DNA from: Lutibacter agarilyticus
Lineage (GTDB): Bacteria; Bacteroidota; Bacteroidia; Flavobacteriales; Flavobacteriaceae
Direction: 5' to 3'
Assembly (NCBI RefSeq): GCF_900188235.1
Contig: NZ_FZNT01000009.1
Span: 161,925-225,924 of the forward strand
DNA length: 64,000 bases
Shown here: positions 1-10,156 of the stretch, piece by piece
Position numbering within the stretch: position 1 is the first letter of the stretch
Layout: every line of letters starts with the position of its first letter
Position numbers and translations under genes: made by a program
The notes under the pieces: generated by a model
The model's database searches: none
Seen by the model: the letters and a program-made list of their open reading frames with translations, nothing else
What the model was told of the DNA's origin: nothing

Positions 1-1032
1 TATGGAGATGATGCGATTGTAAAAGATTATTATGAAGATATGAAAGAATTAACCCAATTCTATCTATCGTATAAGGATAAAGATGGGATTATTCAAGATG
101 GAATGGGAGATTGGTGCCCACCACGTTGGGATAGAAGAGCAAACCCAAGTGCTATGGAGTGTGATCCAATTATTTCAGCAAACGCCTATTTTTATGACGT
201 TTTAGGTATTATGGAAAACTTTGCTAAAATAATTAATGATGCTGCTTATGAAGCACAAATGAATAAAGAAAAAAAGGAGTTGAAAGAAGCGTTTAATAAA
301 ACTTTTCTAGTAAATATTCCAAAAACCAATTACAAATGGTACGGAAGTCAAACAGCAACTGTACAGGCTTTACAGTTTGGAATGGTTCCTGAAACAGAAA
401 TAAATAGTGTTGTAGATGGTTTGGTATATGATATTAATGAAGTAAAAGGAGGACACCATTCAACAGGAATTCATGGAAATAGATACATTTATACCGTATT
501 AACCAACTATGGTAAGGAAGATTTGGCGTATCAAATTTTAACAACACCAGATTTCCCAAGTCAAACGTATGTAATGAATAATGGTTTTACAACTTGGCCA
601 GAACGTCAATTTGAATGGGAAACGATGGAAGGTCCAACAAATTCACTAAACCATCCAATGCATAGTGGTTTTGCAGCTTATTTTTATGAATCTTTAGGAG
701 GAATTAAATCAACTTATGAAGGAGCAGGTTATAAAGAATTTACGGTACAACCAATATTCCCTAAAAACATGACTGAAACAGCAGTGGATGTGCCTACACC
801 GTATGGAACTATTCATAATAGTTGGGAGATAAAAGGAGAAAACTTTTCAATGAATTTAGAAGTGCCTTTTAATACAAAAGCTAAAGTTATGTTAACTCCA
901 ACTGAATTAGCTTCATTAAAAATAAATGGTACACATTTTGAAACTTATCAAAAAGAGAATTCAATAAAAGTAATTGATAAATCAGCAGTGATAATAGGTT
1001 CAGGAACTTATCATTTGGAGTATTTAAAATAA
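1..1032 (+). CDS. GH78 alpha-L-rhamnosidase, C-terminal part (5' end outside window)
   Basis: The reading frame is open from base 1, so this is the C-terminal part of a longer gene; the first internal ATG at 40 is not the real start. The protein shows the end of a GH78 (alpha/alpha)6 barrel: GDWCPPRWDRR, then TTWPERQFEWETMEGP where GH78 enzymes carry the glutamate-rich base loop (usually WERW), then SLNHPMHSGFAAYFYESLGG, which matches the family's SMNHYAFGAVGEWLY segment. A C-terminal beta-sandwich (TPYGTIHNSWEIKGENFSMNLEVPFNT) follows, as in GH78. The likely role is removal of terminal alpha-L-rhamnose from oligosaccharides. It differs clearly from the two GH78 genes at 28409 and 31219. It lies 48 bases before a lyase gene, probably in one operon. 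Confidence 0.85.
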   Translation, partial: YGDDAIVKDYYEDMKELTQFYLSYKDKDGIIQDGMGDWCPPRWDRRANPSAMECDPIISANAYFYDVLGIMENFAKIINDAAYEAQMNKEKKELKEAFNKTFLVNIPKTNYKWYGSQTATVQALQFGMVPETEINSVVDGLVYDINEVKGGHHSTGIHGNRYIYTVLTNYGKEDLAYQILTTPDFPSQTYVMNNGFTTWPERQFEWETMEGPTNSLNHPMHSGFAAYFYESLGGIKSTYEGAGYKEFTVQPIFPKNMTETAVDVPTPYGTIHNSWEIKGENFSMNLEVPFNTKAKVMLTPTELASLKINGTHFETYQKENSIKVIDKSAVIIGSGTYHLEYLK

Positions 1033-1080
1033 AAAATATAATTATTTGAAGATTCATTTAATCTCAGAAAAAATTAAATA

Positions 1081-2511
1081 ATGAAAAATAAATGGTATTT
1101 GTTTTTTCTTTTTATATTATTAGTTGTGCCTTTAAATGCGCAAGTTGAAATTGTTCAAAAAAGCATTTCAACAGTAGATTCTAAAGCGCTAACTATTGAT
1201 GGAAAGTTTGGAAATGCTATTAATGGACGAACGTATCAAAAAGATGCGCTTGCTTCCTACAATGGTTATCAATACATAGCTTATTATAACAGCGATAGAC
1301 GAGTTTGTATTTCTAGAAGAAAATTGCCTTCTGGCGATTGGAAAACCATTCAATTTTTAGATTACGATTTTAAAAGTGACGATTCGCATAATATTGTTTC
1401 ATTTGGTATTTGTCCTAATGATGGAACTATTCACTTAGCATTTGATCATCATGTACATCCGTTGCATTATCGGGTTTCAAAAAAAGGCTTGGCAACCAAT
1501 CCTGAAACTATGGAGTGGAGTGCTGCTTCTTTTGGTCCAATTATAGATGAATTAGAAGAAAATAAACCAATTAGAATTACGTATCCTAAATTTTGGCAAA
1601 CTCCAGAAGGGAATCTTCAAATGAATTACCGTGTGAGAGGTTCTGGTAATGGTGACCGTATGTTGGTTGATTACAATGCTTCCACAGGGAAATGGGATAA
1701 TACACGACAAATTGATTCGGCTATAGGAATGTTTGAAGACCAATTAGGTAAAAGTGAAACACGTTGCTCTTACCCTAATGGTTACGATTATGATGCAAAC
1801 GGAAGACTACATGAAACCTTTGTTTGGAGAGAAAATAGTCAAGGAGCTAACCACGATTTAATGTATGTTTATAGTGATGATCGTGGATTTACATGGAAAA
1901 ATAATGATGGAGATTTGTTAACTGAAATTATAAACGTTAACTCACCAGGAATTGTGGTACAATCCATTCCCAGAGTATTGGGTTTAATGAACGATCACGG
2001 GCAAGTTATAGATTCAGAAGGGCGTGTACATGTGGTAATGTTTCATTGTACAAAAGAAACAATTGAAGCGGTAGGTAGTAAATTAGGGGCAACCCGTTGG
2101 GGGCCAAAAGCAGCACAACGGTATTTTCATTACTGGAGAGATAAAAGTGGTAAATGGAACAGTTTGCAATTACCTATGGCAGTTGGCAATCGTCCTAAAA
2201 TTTTTACTGATAAAAATGACAACCTCATTCTAATTTACTGTGGAACAACTAATACAAAAATAAAAGGAAGAAGCGGTAATGATGATGGTGAAGACTTAAT
2301 TATAGCTGTTGCAACCGCAAAAAACAATTGGAAAGATTGGCATATAGCACATTCGGTAAAAGGTCCGTTTATGAATGATATGTTGGCCGATATTTATCGT
2401 TGGAAAAACGAAGGTGTTTTATCAGTAATGCTTCAAGAAGAACCTAGTGCGCTTAGAAAACCAAGTGCATTACGAGTTGTAGATTTATCAATCAATTTTA
2501 ATAATAATTAA
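1081..2511 (+). CDS. BNR-repeat beta-propeller polysaccharide lyase, PL25-like (probable ulvan lyase)
   Basis: This is a 476-residue protein with a signal peptide (cleavage near LNAQ, residues 18-21) and a BNR_4-type seven-bladed propeller sequence. Ulvan lyases of PL24 and PL25 have this fold. I see H103 (DDSHN), H123 (AFDHH), Y168 (RITYPK) and R184 (NYRVRG). The intervals 20, 45 and 16 equal those I recall for the PL25 enzyme PLSV_3936 (H123, H143, Y188, R204), and the length is also similar. The expected reaction is beta-elimination at uronic acids next to sulfated rhamnose. There is no lipobox and no T9SS tail, so it is exported by Sec and is periplasmic or released. The family assignment rests on motif spacing and was not checked by alignment. 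Confidence 0.78.
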   Translation: MKNKWYLFFLFILLVVPLNAQVEIVQKSISTVDSKALTIDGKFGNAINGRTYQKDALASYNGYQYIAYYNSDRRVCISRRKLPSGDWKTIQFLDYDFKSDDSHNIVSFGICPNDGTIHLAFDHHVHPLHYRVSKKGLATNPETMEWSAASFGPIIDELEENKPIRITYPKFWQTPEGNLQMNYRVRGSGNGDRMLVDYNASTGKWDNTRQIDSAIGMFEDQLGKSETRCSYPNGYDYDANGRLHETFVWRENSQGANHDLMYVYSDDRGFTWKNNDGDLLTEIINVNSPGIVVQSIPRVLGLMNDHGQVIDSEGRVHVVMFHCTKETIEAVGSKLGATRWGPKAAQRYFHYWRDKSGKWNSLQLPMAVGNRPKIFTDKNDNLILIYCGTTNTKIKGRSGNDDGEDLIIAVATAKNNWKDWHIAHSVKGPFMNDMLADIYRWKNEGVLSVMLQEEPSALRKPSALRVVDLSINFNNN

Positions 2512-2521
2512 TTATATTAAT

Positions 2522-4171
2522 ATGAGTAAAATAAGTTTAAGTAAAGTAATAATTTTATTGGCTGTTTTTTTAGTGTTTTTATCTTGTTCAGATGATACTC
2601 CTGAAGAAATCATTGATGAACCTATTGTAGAAGTTCCAGAAACTCCAGAAATTATAGATCCTAATAAAATTATATCTATTAATACCGGTTCTGTAGTTGG
2701 GCAAATGTATAATTTCTGGTCAACACGACCAATGATTAACCAAACGCGATTTGAGAGTGCTAACTTTACAAATAGTTTAGATCATATAAAACCTTATGTA
2801 AAAAGCTATAATTTGGTAAGAGTACTGGGAGGTAGAACTGATGATAAAAATAATTTTTACAAAGGTGTAGATGCCTCAGGTAAAATTATTACAGATTTTA
2901 GCGGTTTAATTTCTAGTATGCGTGGCTTTATGCAAACGGGTTTTAAACCTAGAATTGTATTAGATAATGTGCCTTGGGATATGAGTGGAGAAAAAATAGT
3001 TGATACCTACGGAAACTCAAAACCTCCTGTTGATTATGGTATTTGGAGACAATACATTAATGCATTTCTACAAACACTTATTAATGAGTTTGGTATGAAC
3101 GAAGTTAAAAATTGGCGCTTTAGAATTGCTACCGAACCAAATTATACACCTAGCCATTGGAGAGGAACAAAAGACGAATATTTTAAACATTATGATATTA
3201 CTGTAGATGAAGTTTTAAAAGTGATTCCTGATGCTATTGTTGGACCAGGAAACTTGCTTACAGAAGGAGTAGCAACTTGGCGAACAGAAATTATTGACCA
3301 TTGTGCTACTGGTACAAATTATGCAACAGGAGAAATAGGGACAAGAATGAATTTTTTCTGTCTTTCTTATTATGAAAAAATAGATCAAAATGATGTCAAA
3401 TTTCAAGAAACAGTTGAACCTTATAGGGCAAAATTAAACAGTTATTCTCAATTTAGTGATATTCCTTTTGATATTCAGGAGTTTGGAATTTTAAGAGATG
3501 AAAATAAAAAAAGAGGGTTGAGTTTGAGTGATGCAACCGAGTTTGGCGCAAGTTGGTATGCTGCTATTGCAGAAATGGCTTATGAATATGATATAACTGA
3601 AATTTATGATTGGGGTCAAGAATCTACGGATGGTTTAGCTACTGGTAGAAGAAATGTTACCTCCATGTTTCTAAAAATGGAAGATGGTAATAGACTACAA
3701 GCGGTTGATAATTTTAATGGATATTTAGGTGTAATACCTGTTGTGAAAAACGCTAAGGTTTACTTATTAGTTTACAATCACAATACCACAAGAAATAGTA
3801 CAGGAAGTAAAGTTGTGTATCCAAGAATTGAAGGAGGTCTTATAGCTGCTTCAAGTAAATGGAAAATGAATGAATGGACTGTAGATGAAAATAACGGTGT
3901 TTTTATGCACGAATTGTATAAAGATGTAATAGCTGCAGGAGTTGCAAACAAAACAACGAGTAGTGCTCGTATTTATGGGAATAGACCTGATGATTATTTT
4001 GAAGATGGATGGAAAACTGTTTTTGATGCCAATAAATCTAAATATGAAGAGTTAGCAAAATTACCTCAAACCGTTAAAGGTTCAATAATTGAAACCAAAG
4101 ATGGTAATATTACTTTAAAAGTAGATTTAGCACCTCATAGTGTTAAATTAATAGAGTTAATTCCGCAGTAA
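2522..4171 (+). CDS. GH39-like glycoside hydrolase lipoprotein
   Basis: This 549-residue protein has a lipoprotein signal with the cysteine at residue 22 (FLSC), followed by SDDTPEE. Acidic residues right after the cysteine resemble the surface-export signal of Bacteroidota lipoproteins, so outer-surface display is plausible. The catalytic part looks like a clan GH-A (beta/alpha)8 barrel of GH39 type: IATEPNY puts the acid/base at E205 and FDIQEFG puts the nucleophile at E320, about the spacing of GH39 beta-xylosidases. GH39 contains beta-xylosidases and alpha-L-iduronidases, and ulvan contains both xylose and iduronate, so the substrate cannot be chosen from sequence. It follows the lyase by 10 bases and is the last gene before a terminator. 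Confidence 0.72.
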   Translation: MSKISLSKVIILLAVFLVFLSCSDDTPEEIIDEPIVEVPETPEIIDPNKIISINTGSVVGQMYNFWSTRPMINQTRFESANFTNSLDHIKPYVKSYNLVRVLGGRTDDKNNFYKGVDASGKIITDFSGLISSMRGFMQTGFKPRIVLDNVPWDMSGEKIVDTYGNSKPPVDYGIWRQYINAFLQTLINEFGMNEVKNWRFRIATEPNYTPSHWRGTKDEYFKHYDITVDEVLKVIPDAIVGPGNLLTEGVATWRTEIIDHCATGTNYATGEIGTRMNFFCLSYYEKIDQNDVKFQETVEPYRAKLNSYSQFSDIPFDIQEFGILRDENKKRGLSLSDATEFGASWYAAIAEMAYEYDITEIYDWGQESTDGLATGRRNVTSMFLKMEDGNRLQAVDNFNGYLGVIPVVKNAKVYLLVYNHNTTRNSTGSKVVYPRIEGGLIAASSKWKMNEWTVDENNGVFMHELYKDVIAAGVANKTTSSARIYGNRPDDYFEDGWKTVFDANKSKYEELAKLPQTVKGSIIETKDGNITLKVDLAPHSVKLIELIPQ

Positions 4172-4214
4172 ATAATAAAGTACCTTCAGTATTTTCTGTA
4201 ATTTACTGTTGTTG

Positions 4215-4263
4215 TGGATCAAAATAGTTACTAATTAGGTAATTATTTTGATCCATTTTTTTT
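4215..4263 (+). terminator. Rho-independent terminator after the GH39 gene
   Basis: An inverted repeat starts with TGGATCAAAATAGTTAC, has a short AT-rich loop and returns with GTAATTATTTTGATCCA. A run of eight T follows directly. It closes the operon that ends with the GH39 gene. Confidence 0.85.
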
Positions 4264-4944
4264 GAAAAAGAAAGAATAAAAACAAAAGTTTTAAGTAAGT
4301 TTTGTGATAACTAGCTTTGAGAGTGTCGAAAGAATCTTTGGTAAAATGCACTTTTGTTAGATTTAGGAACCTAAGTTTGGTCTATGAATTCACTAGAAAA
4401 TTTAAAATTAATTTATATTTTATAACTAAATACGGGTTTGATTTTTTTGTTGAAAAGAATAAGCTATGAAATTAGTTATAACCTAACCAAAGTAAATCAT
4501 AAATGAAATAGCACAATAATGGTCAATATTTCAATGGTTGATATTTCGCATCATCTTTTTCTTCCTTTTTTTTTTGTAGATAGTTGTTTTGTTGTAATTT
4601 AATAGATGAAAAACAAGGTAAAATCATAGATAGAACAAAATATTTTAGTTTTATGTTTTTGTAACATATGTAGTGGTTTTTTATGTGCTTGAAATGAAAT
4701 ATTGTATGTTGGTACTTTGTTGTCAAATAATATGTCAACTTGGTAGGTTTACAGTATTAGAGCCATTTATTTTGTGATTTGATATTTCATAAAAAAATAA
4801 TTTCTAAAGAACTAAATTCATATAACAAGTTGGGTAATCATTTTGTACTTGATATTTTTAGTTAATATGTTCTTTATTAGTTGTTTGTATGTGTTTTTTA
4901 TTCTGAATTATAATACAAAATAGGTTTTAAATTAAGTTTTACAG
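4264..4944. other. AT-rich intergenic stretch without a recognised gene
   Basis: This lies between the terminator of the lyase/GH39 operon and the promoter of the SusCD operon. It is strongly AT-rich with homopolymer runs. A 71-codon reading frame on the minus strand (4523-4738) has low-complexity, Lys/Tyr-rich composition and no recognisable domain, so I do not call it. I see no tRNA, riboswitch-like or mobile-element structure. Confidence 0.6.
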
Positions 4945-4947
4945 CAT

Positions 4948-4986
4948 AGTACAGGATGCAGGCTTTTAACATTTATTATAATATTG
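4948..4986 (+). promoter_or_regulatory. AGTACAGGA box plus -7 element upstream of susC (site 1)
   Basis: AGTACAGGAT at 4948-4957 is followed, 28 bases from the A of ACAGGA, by TAATATTG at 4979-4986. This matches the Bacteroidota -7 consensus TAnnTTTG at five of six fixed positions. It lies 90-125 bases before the susC start and is one of seven similarly organised sites in the window. Confidence 0.6.
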
Positions 4987-5075
4987 TTAACATATTATTG
5001 TGATTTAACTTAGCTGAATTAAAGAGTAATAATTATAATAAATTCAAACTAATGTGATTAATTAAAACTAATTAT

Positions 5076-8000
5076 ATGTTAAACTTAAAACTAAATATGA
5101 AACAAAAATTAAAAAAACAATTTCCTGTTTCCGGGTTAGCGTTACTGCTGGTAATAGTGTTTTCAAGTTTCACGGCAATTAATTTAGAGGCTCAAAACAG
5201 AGTTTCTGGTGTTGTGAAAGATGTTGATGGTATGTCATTACCTGGTGTAACCGTGGTGCAAAAAGGTACCAGTAGAGGAGCGTCAACAGATTTTGACGGA
5301 AATTATTCTGTGGAATTAACTTCAGGTGAAAAAACGCTAGTGTTTTCTTACTTAGGTTTTAAAACAGTAGAAATTGCAGTTGATGGTAAAACAACCGTTA
5401 ATGTAACTTTAGAAGGTGATGTAGAAAGCTTAGACGAAATAGTACTTGTTGGTTATGGTACTCAGAAAAAAGAAAGTGTTGTAGGGGCTATTTCTCAAAT
5501 TAAAGGTGAGGATTTAATGGAAAGAGCAGCTGGGGTGTCTAATGTAGAAGAAGCATTACAAGGTAATTTACCAGGTGTTACAGCTATTCAAGGTAGTGGT
5601 ATCCCTGGTCAATCTGATATGCAAATTTTTATTCGTGGCCAAAGTTCATGGAACGGAACTAATCAACCGCTTATTCTTGTTGATGGTGTTGAAAGGTCTA
5701 TGAGTGATATTGATATGAATGATATTGAAAGACTTTCTGTACTTAAAGATGCTTCTGCAACAGCCGTTTTTGGTGTTAAAGGGGCGAATGGTGTAATTTT
5801 GATTACAACAAAAAGAGGTCAAACAGGTAAAGCACAACTATCCTTGGCAGCTAATTCAACTATTAAAATGGTTTCAAAGCTTCCAAGTAAACTAAACTCT
5901 TATGACGCTATATTAGAATCTAATAGTTCTATTCTAAGAGAATTAGCGAACGAACCTCGTGCTTGGAACGATTTTCGCCCAATGGGTATTCTTGATAAAT
6001 ATATCAACCCTCTAACAGATGAAGAGCGTTACCAATATCCTAACATTGATTGGGAGGATGAAACTTTGAAAGACTTTGCTCAAGATTATAGAATTAATCT
6101 ATCTGTTCGTGGTGGAGGTAAAACTGCTAAGTATTTTGGTAGTTTAGCGTATCAATCAGTAAGTGATATTTTTGATGGGAAAAAATATGATAGTGGAAAA
6201 GGGTATTTAGGAGAATATAAGTATGATAGATTTAATTACCGTACTAACATTGATTTTAATATTACAAGTACTACTGAACTTTCAGTAAATTTATCTGGGT
6301 ACATGGGAATTCGTGAGTCACCTAGTAATTTAAATACGGTAGTAAACGGTATTTATGAAATTGCGCCTAACTTGTATACTCCAGTATATCCTGATGGTTT
6401 ATATGGGCAATACAAGGATGATACCTTTGGAATAACAAATCCAATTGTGAGTTTAACCAATACAGGGTATGACACTTTTACTAATTTTCAGGTAAACACA
6501 GATTTTGTACTGAAACAAAAATTAGACTTTATCACAAAGGGCTTGTCTTTTAAAACATCGTTTTCACTAGATAACAACATGACAAGTAAACAATCTCTTA
6601 CTGATAATGGAGCTGATGGTTTTGAAAATGTGATTTACAGAGTGTATGATGGTGATAATGAAATTTTTCTATCACCTAATGGTGTTAATGACTTTGATTT
6701 TACGTTATTCCCATGGACTGTAAATGCTTCAGAAATATTTGATGGCAATGATGGTAGTGCTAGTCAGCGTAGAGTACGTAGAATGGTTTATGATTTTGCA
6801 TTAAATTATAATAGATCTTTTGCTGATAAACATAATGTAACAGCATTAGCATTAATGAGACGTGAAGAGTATGCTAGAGGAAGTGAATTTCCATATTATA
6901 GTGAAGACTGGGTTGGTAGAGTAACTTACAACTACGATTCAAGATATTTTTTAGATATTAATGGTGCGTATAATGGTTCTGAGAGATTTGGACCTGGTTA
7001 TCGTTTTGATCTGTTTCCTTCAGCAGCTGCAGGTTGGACTGTATCAAACGAATCTTTTATGGAAAGTACGGAATGGTTAAACAAACTTAAATTCAGAGGT
7101 TCTTATGGACTTGTGGGAGATGATCGTGTTCCAGGTAGATATAATTATTTGAGTCAATGGTCAAGTGGAGGATCAGCATTTTTGGTGCCAAGTGCGTATC
7201 AAGGAGGAAGATCACCATACATATTCTATAAAGAGAAAAAAGTAGGTAATTCAGATCTTCAGTGGGAAACAGCTGTTAAGTATAACATTGGTGCTGAAAT
7301 AGGGGTGTTTAATAATTTGATTACCGCTGAGTTAGATTACTTTGCAGAAGATCGTGGTAATATACTTATAGTTGGTTCACAACGAGCAGTACCTGATTGG
7401 TTTGGAATTGCGCCTCCTGATTTTAATAAAGGAGAAGTAGAGGTGAGAGGTTATGAAGTTGTAGTGAATGTAAATCATACCTTTGGAAGTGGATTAAATG
7501 TTTATGGTAATTGCAACTTTACACAAGCAAAAGACAAGGTAATAGAGAGAGAAGATCCTGCATTACGTCCTTTTTATCAACAGGCTGCGGGCTACGCAAT
7601 TGGTCAACCAAGATCAGGTATTCCTGCAGGAATGTTGACTAACTGGGATGATATTTATATGTCTACACCAAAAGTGGCAGGACAAGCATCTACACGTACA
7701 GGTTATTATGATTTAATTGATTATGATGGTGATGGACAATATAATAGTTCTTTTGATAATGTTCCTTATGGCTATACAGTACGCCCTCAAAGAACATGGA
7801 GTGCTACTGTTGGTGCTCGTTACGAAGGTTTTAATGTTTCAGTACAATTTTATGGAACTCAAAATAGTATCAGAAATTTCGGAGACAGAGCATTTAGCAA
7901 TCAAACAGATCTAATTTTTGAACAGGATTTAAATTACTGGACTGTAGACAATCCAAATAGTACACGTACACAACCAGCCTGGAGTTTAGATCAAGGAGCT

Positions 8001-8261
8001 ACCAGTCCGTTACAGAATAGATATGATACGTCATTAACCAGACTTAAGAATGTATCATTATCTTATGATATTTCTAAAAAAGTGTGTGAGAAGATAGGGA
8101 TTAGCAAACTTCAATTTTTTGCCAATGGTAGCAATTTGATTTTATGGACAGACTTACCTGATGATAGAGAATTTAACGGTAGTATTACCTCAGATTCTAG
8201 TTTTAGGGGAGATTACCCAACCTTGAAAAGGTTTAACTTCGGTTTTAATATGAATTTTTAA
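5076..8261 (+). CDS. susC: SusC-like TonB-dependent outer-membrane receptor 1
   Basis: This is a 1061-residue outer-membrane importer for oligosaccharides. After a signal peptide (cleavage near residue 40, LEAQ/NRVSG) there is a CarboxypepD_reg-like domain (about 42-115), a clear TonB box DEIVLVGYG (120-128) and a plug domain with ILVDGVER, MNDIERLSVLKDASAT and GVKGANGVILITTKRG. A 22-strand-type barrel runs to a terminal FNFGFNMNF. A DYDGDGQYN segment late in the barrel is common in SusC proteins. ATG codons at 5076 and 5097 are both possible starts; the second gives a more compact signal peptide. It is first gene of the uptake operon, 10 bases before its SusD partner. Confidence 0.95.
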   Translation: MLNLKLNMKQKLKKQFPVSGLALLLVIVFSSFTAINLEAQNRVSGVVKDVDGMSLPGVTVVQKGTSRGASTDFDGNYSVELTSGEKTLVFSYLGFKTVEIAVDGKTTVNVTLEGDVESLDEIVLVGYGTQKKESVVGAISQIKGEDLMERAAGVSNVEEALQGNLPGVTAIQGSGIPGQSDMQIFIRGQSSWNGTNQPLILVDGVERSMSDIDMNDIERLSVLKDASATAVFGVKGANGVILITTKRGQTGKAQLSLAANSTIKMVSKLPSKLNSYDAILESNSSILRELANEPRAWNDFRPMGILDKYINPLTDEERYQYPNIDWEDETLKDFAQDYRINLSVRGGGKTAKYFGSLAYQSVSDIFDGKKYDSGKGYLGEYKYDRFNYRTNIDFNITSTTELSVNLSGYMGIRESPSNLNTVVNGIYEIAPNLYTPVYPDGLYGQYKDDTFGITNPIVSLTNTGYDTFTNFQVNTDFVLKQKLDFITKGLSFKTSFSLDNNMTSKQSLTDNGADGFENVIYRVYDGDNEIFLSPNGVNDFDFTLFPWTVNASEIFDGNDGSASQRRVRRMVYDFALNYNRSFADKHNVTALALMRREEYARGSEFPYYSEDWVGRVTYNYDSRYFLDINGAYNGSERFGPGYRFDLFPSAAAGWTVSNESFMESTEWLNKLKFRGSYGLVGDDRVPGRYNYLSQWSSGGSAFLVPSAYQGGRSPYIFYKEKKVGNSDLQWETAVKYNIGAEIGVFNNLITAELDYFAEDRGNILIVGSQRAVPDWFGIAPPDFNKGEVEVRGYEVVVNVNHTFGSGLNVYGNCNFTQAKDKVIEREDPALRPFYQQAAGYAIGQPRSGIPAGMLTNWDDIYMSTPKVAGQASTRTGYYDLIDYDGDGQYNSSFDNVPYGYTVRPQRTWSATVGARYEGFNVSVQFYGTQNSIRNFGDRAFSNQTDLIFEQDLNYWTVDNPNSTRTQPAWSLDQGATSPLQNRYDTSLTRLKNVSLSYDISKKVCEKIGISKLQFFANGSNLILWTDLPDDREFNGSITSDSSFRGDYPTLKRFNFGFNMNF

Positions 8262-8271
8262 AAAGAATTTG

Positions 8272-10116
8272 ATGAAAAATTATACAATAAAAATATTATT
8301 ATTTATAGGGCTTATGTTGTCGTTTTCGTGCGAGGACTACTTAGATATAGCCCCAGAATCAGAGTTAGAACAAGCGGATGTTTTTTCAAGCTTTGATAAC
8401 GCACAGGGATTTGTTGAAGAAATGTATGCGATGGTAGTTGATTACGGTACTGCCAGTCACACTTTTCAAGATTATATGTTTGGAGATGATGCGTGGACTA
8501 AAAATGGATGGCAAGCAAGTGGTGCTATTGATAGAGGAAACTTAGGGTTTTGGGTAAATCATAAATACAGTTATTTAGGAGGTGCGTATGTTAGAGGGCC
8601 TGATACCAATAATACTAATGCAAGATTCAGACCACGTGTTTGGGATGCTGGTATGTTTGGTATTCGTAAAGCTAATATTGTGATTGAGAGTGTTGATTTA
8701 ATGGTGAATTTATCTCAAGCAGAAAAAGATGTTATTTTAGGACAAGCCTATTTCTTTAGAGCTTATTTTCATAATGAGATTATGAAATTCTGGGGACGCT
8801 TTCCTTACATAGATACCGTACTTGTTGGTGAATTTGACTTACCACGCCCTGATACATATAAAGAATGTGCTTTAAGAGCAGATGAAGATTACAGAATGGC
8901 TGCTCAATTATTGCCTTTGAATTGGGATGATCAACCTTATGGCGAAAAAACTTTAAGTCAAAATGGAGGTAGACTTACGAAAGGTGTAGCTTATGCTTTT
9001 CAAGGTAAAAACTTGCTTTTTGCTGCCAGCCCGTTAATGCATTTTAACAATCAATCTAGTATAAATACTTATGAGTACGATACTGAATTAGCTGATATGG
9101 CAGTTGATGCTTTTGCAGAAGTTCTAAAATTAGATGACCAAGGAGTATATGGATTAGCTAATTGGAATGAGTATGAAGAAGTATTTTGGAAAACGCCAAA
9201 CGCTAATATGTGGCCAGGAGGTACTGAGTTTATTTTTTCAGCACCTGGAGGAAATAGAGCAAGAGCTCAAGCCTTTATGACTGCAGGTATGGAGAAAGCT
9301 ATTCATGGAGTAAATGGGTCAGCGCTTTTTTCACCAACTCATAATTTTATCAATAATAATTTTGGAATGGCTAACGGGTTATCTATTGAAGATGATTTAA
9401 GTGGAGCGTATGGTACACCAACTTATGACCCTACAAAACCATTTGAAAATCGTGATCCAAGATTTTATAAATTTATTGTGGCTGATAGAGATGTTCTTGG
9501 AACAAAAGGATCAGTTCCTGTTCAACATAGAACAGCACAGCTTTATATAGGTGGTGTACATGAAAAAGGTAATGGAGGTTCTAAATCAGGCTATATGCAA
9601 AAGAAATTTTACCCTGTAATTAATGGTGAGTTTCATAGTAAATGGAATAGAATTATTAATAGATATATGGGTGTGCGTTTAACTATGAGACTTACAGATG
9701 TATATTTAATGTATGCTGAAGCATTACTAGCTGCTAAAGGACCAAGTTCAATACCTGCTTCTTACGGGTTAACTGCTGAGGGTGCCATTAATAAAATACG
9801 TAATAGAGCTGGTATTCCAAATGTTCATTCATCTATTGTATCTGATAACAATAAATTTATGGATCAATTAAGAATAGAAAGAAGTGCAGAGTTATGTTTT
9901 GAAGCTCATAGATGGATGGATATTCGTCGTTGGGGAATAGCACATTTAGATAAATATAGGTTTAAAACAAAATTAGCGTATCCTAAAGATCATTCTTCAT
10001 TCACAGAAGAAGTTCTTATAGAAAGAGTTTGTGAATATCCTAAGCACTATTGGTTGCCATTTGAGGCTAAGCAAACACAGTTTTATGAAGGTTTTCCTCA
10101 AAATCCAGGATGGTAG
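8272..10116 (+). CDS. susD: SusD-like nutrient-binding lipoprotein 1
   Basis: This 614-residue surface lipoprotein pairs with the preceding SusC and captures glycans. I choose ATG 8272 over the in-frame TTG one codon upstream because it gives a normal signal peptide (MKNYTIKILL) and a lipobox ending at C20 (SFSCEDYLDIAP). Acidic residues after the cysteine suggest surface display. The SusD/RagB hallmarks are the N-terminal CEDYLDIAPESELEQADVF, a TPR-like helical region, and the C-terminal NKIRNRAGIPN and LRIERSAELCFEAHRWMDIR (split in two here), ending GFPQNPGW. The substrate is not readable from sequence; context suggests large rhamnose-rich oligosaccharides. Confidence 0.95.
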   Translation: MKNYTIKILLFIGLMLSFSCEDYLDIAPESELEQADVFSSFDNAQGFVEEMYAMVVDYGTASHTFQDYMFGDDAWTKNGWQASGAIDRGNLGFWVNHKYSYLGGAYVRGPDTNNTNARFRPRVWDAGMFGIRKANIVIESVDLMVNLSQAEKDVILGQAYFFRAYFHNEIMKFWGRFPYIDTVLVGEFDLPRPDTYKECALRADEDYRMAAQLLPLNWDDQPYGEKTLSQNGGRLTKGVAYAFQGKNLLFAASPLMHFNNQSSINTYEYDTELADMAVDAFAEVLKLDDQGVYGLANWNEYEEVFWKTPNANMWPGGTEFIFSAPGGNRARAQAFMTAGMEKAIHGVNGSALFSPTHNFINNNFGMANGLSIEDDLSGAYGTPTYDPTKPFENRDPRFYKFIVADRDVLGTKGSVPVQHRTAQLYIGGVHEKGNGGSKSGYMQKKFYPVINGEFHSKWNRIINRYMGVRLTMRLTDVYLMYAEALLAAKGPSSIPASYGLTAEGAINKIRNRAGIPNVHSSIVSDNNKFMDQLRIERSAELCFEAHRWMDIRRWGIAHLDKYRFKTKLAYPKDHSSFTEEVLIERVCEYPKHYWLPFEAKQTQFYEGFPQNPGW

Positions 10117-10156
10117 TTTTACACAAATTCGTTTTAATTAATATAAAGAAAAAAAA

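Noticed and set aside
4523..4738. 71-codon minus-strand reading frame in the gap before susC
   Set aside because: Lys/Tyr/His-rich, low complexity, no domain, no promoter or ribosome-binding context; typical of AT-rich spacer DNA.
8269..8271. TTG as start of the first SusD gene
   Set aside because: An ATG follows directly, giving a normal lipoprotein signal. The same reasoning rejects TTG or GTG starts at 14930, 16361, 19592 and 61412.
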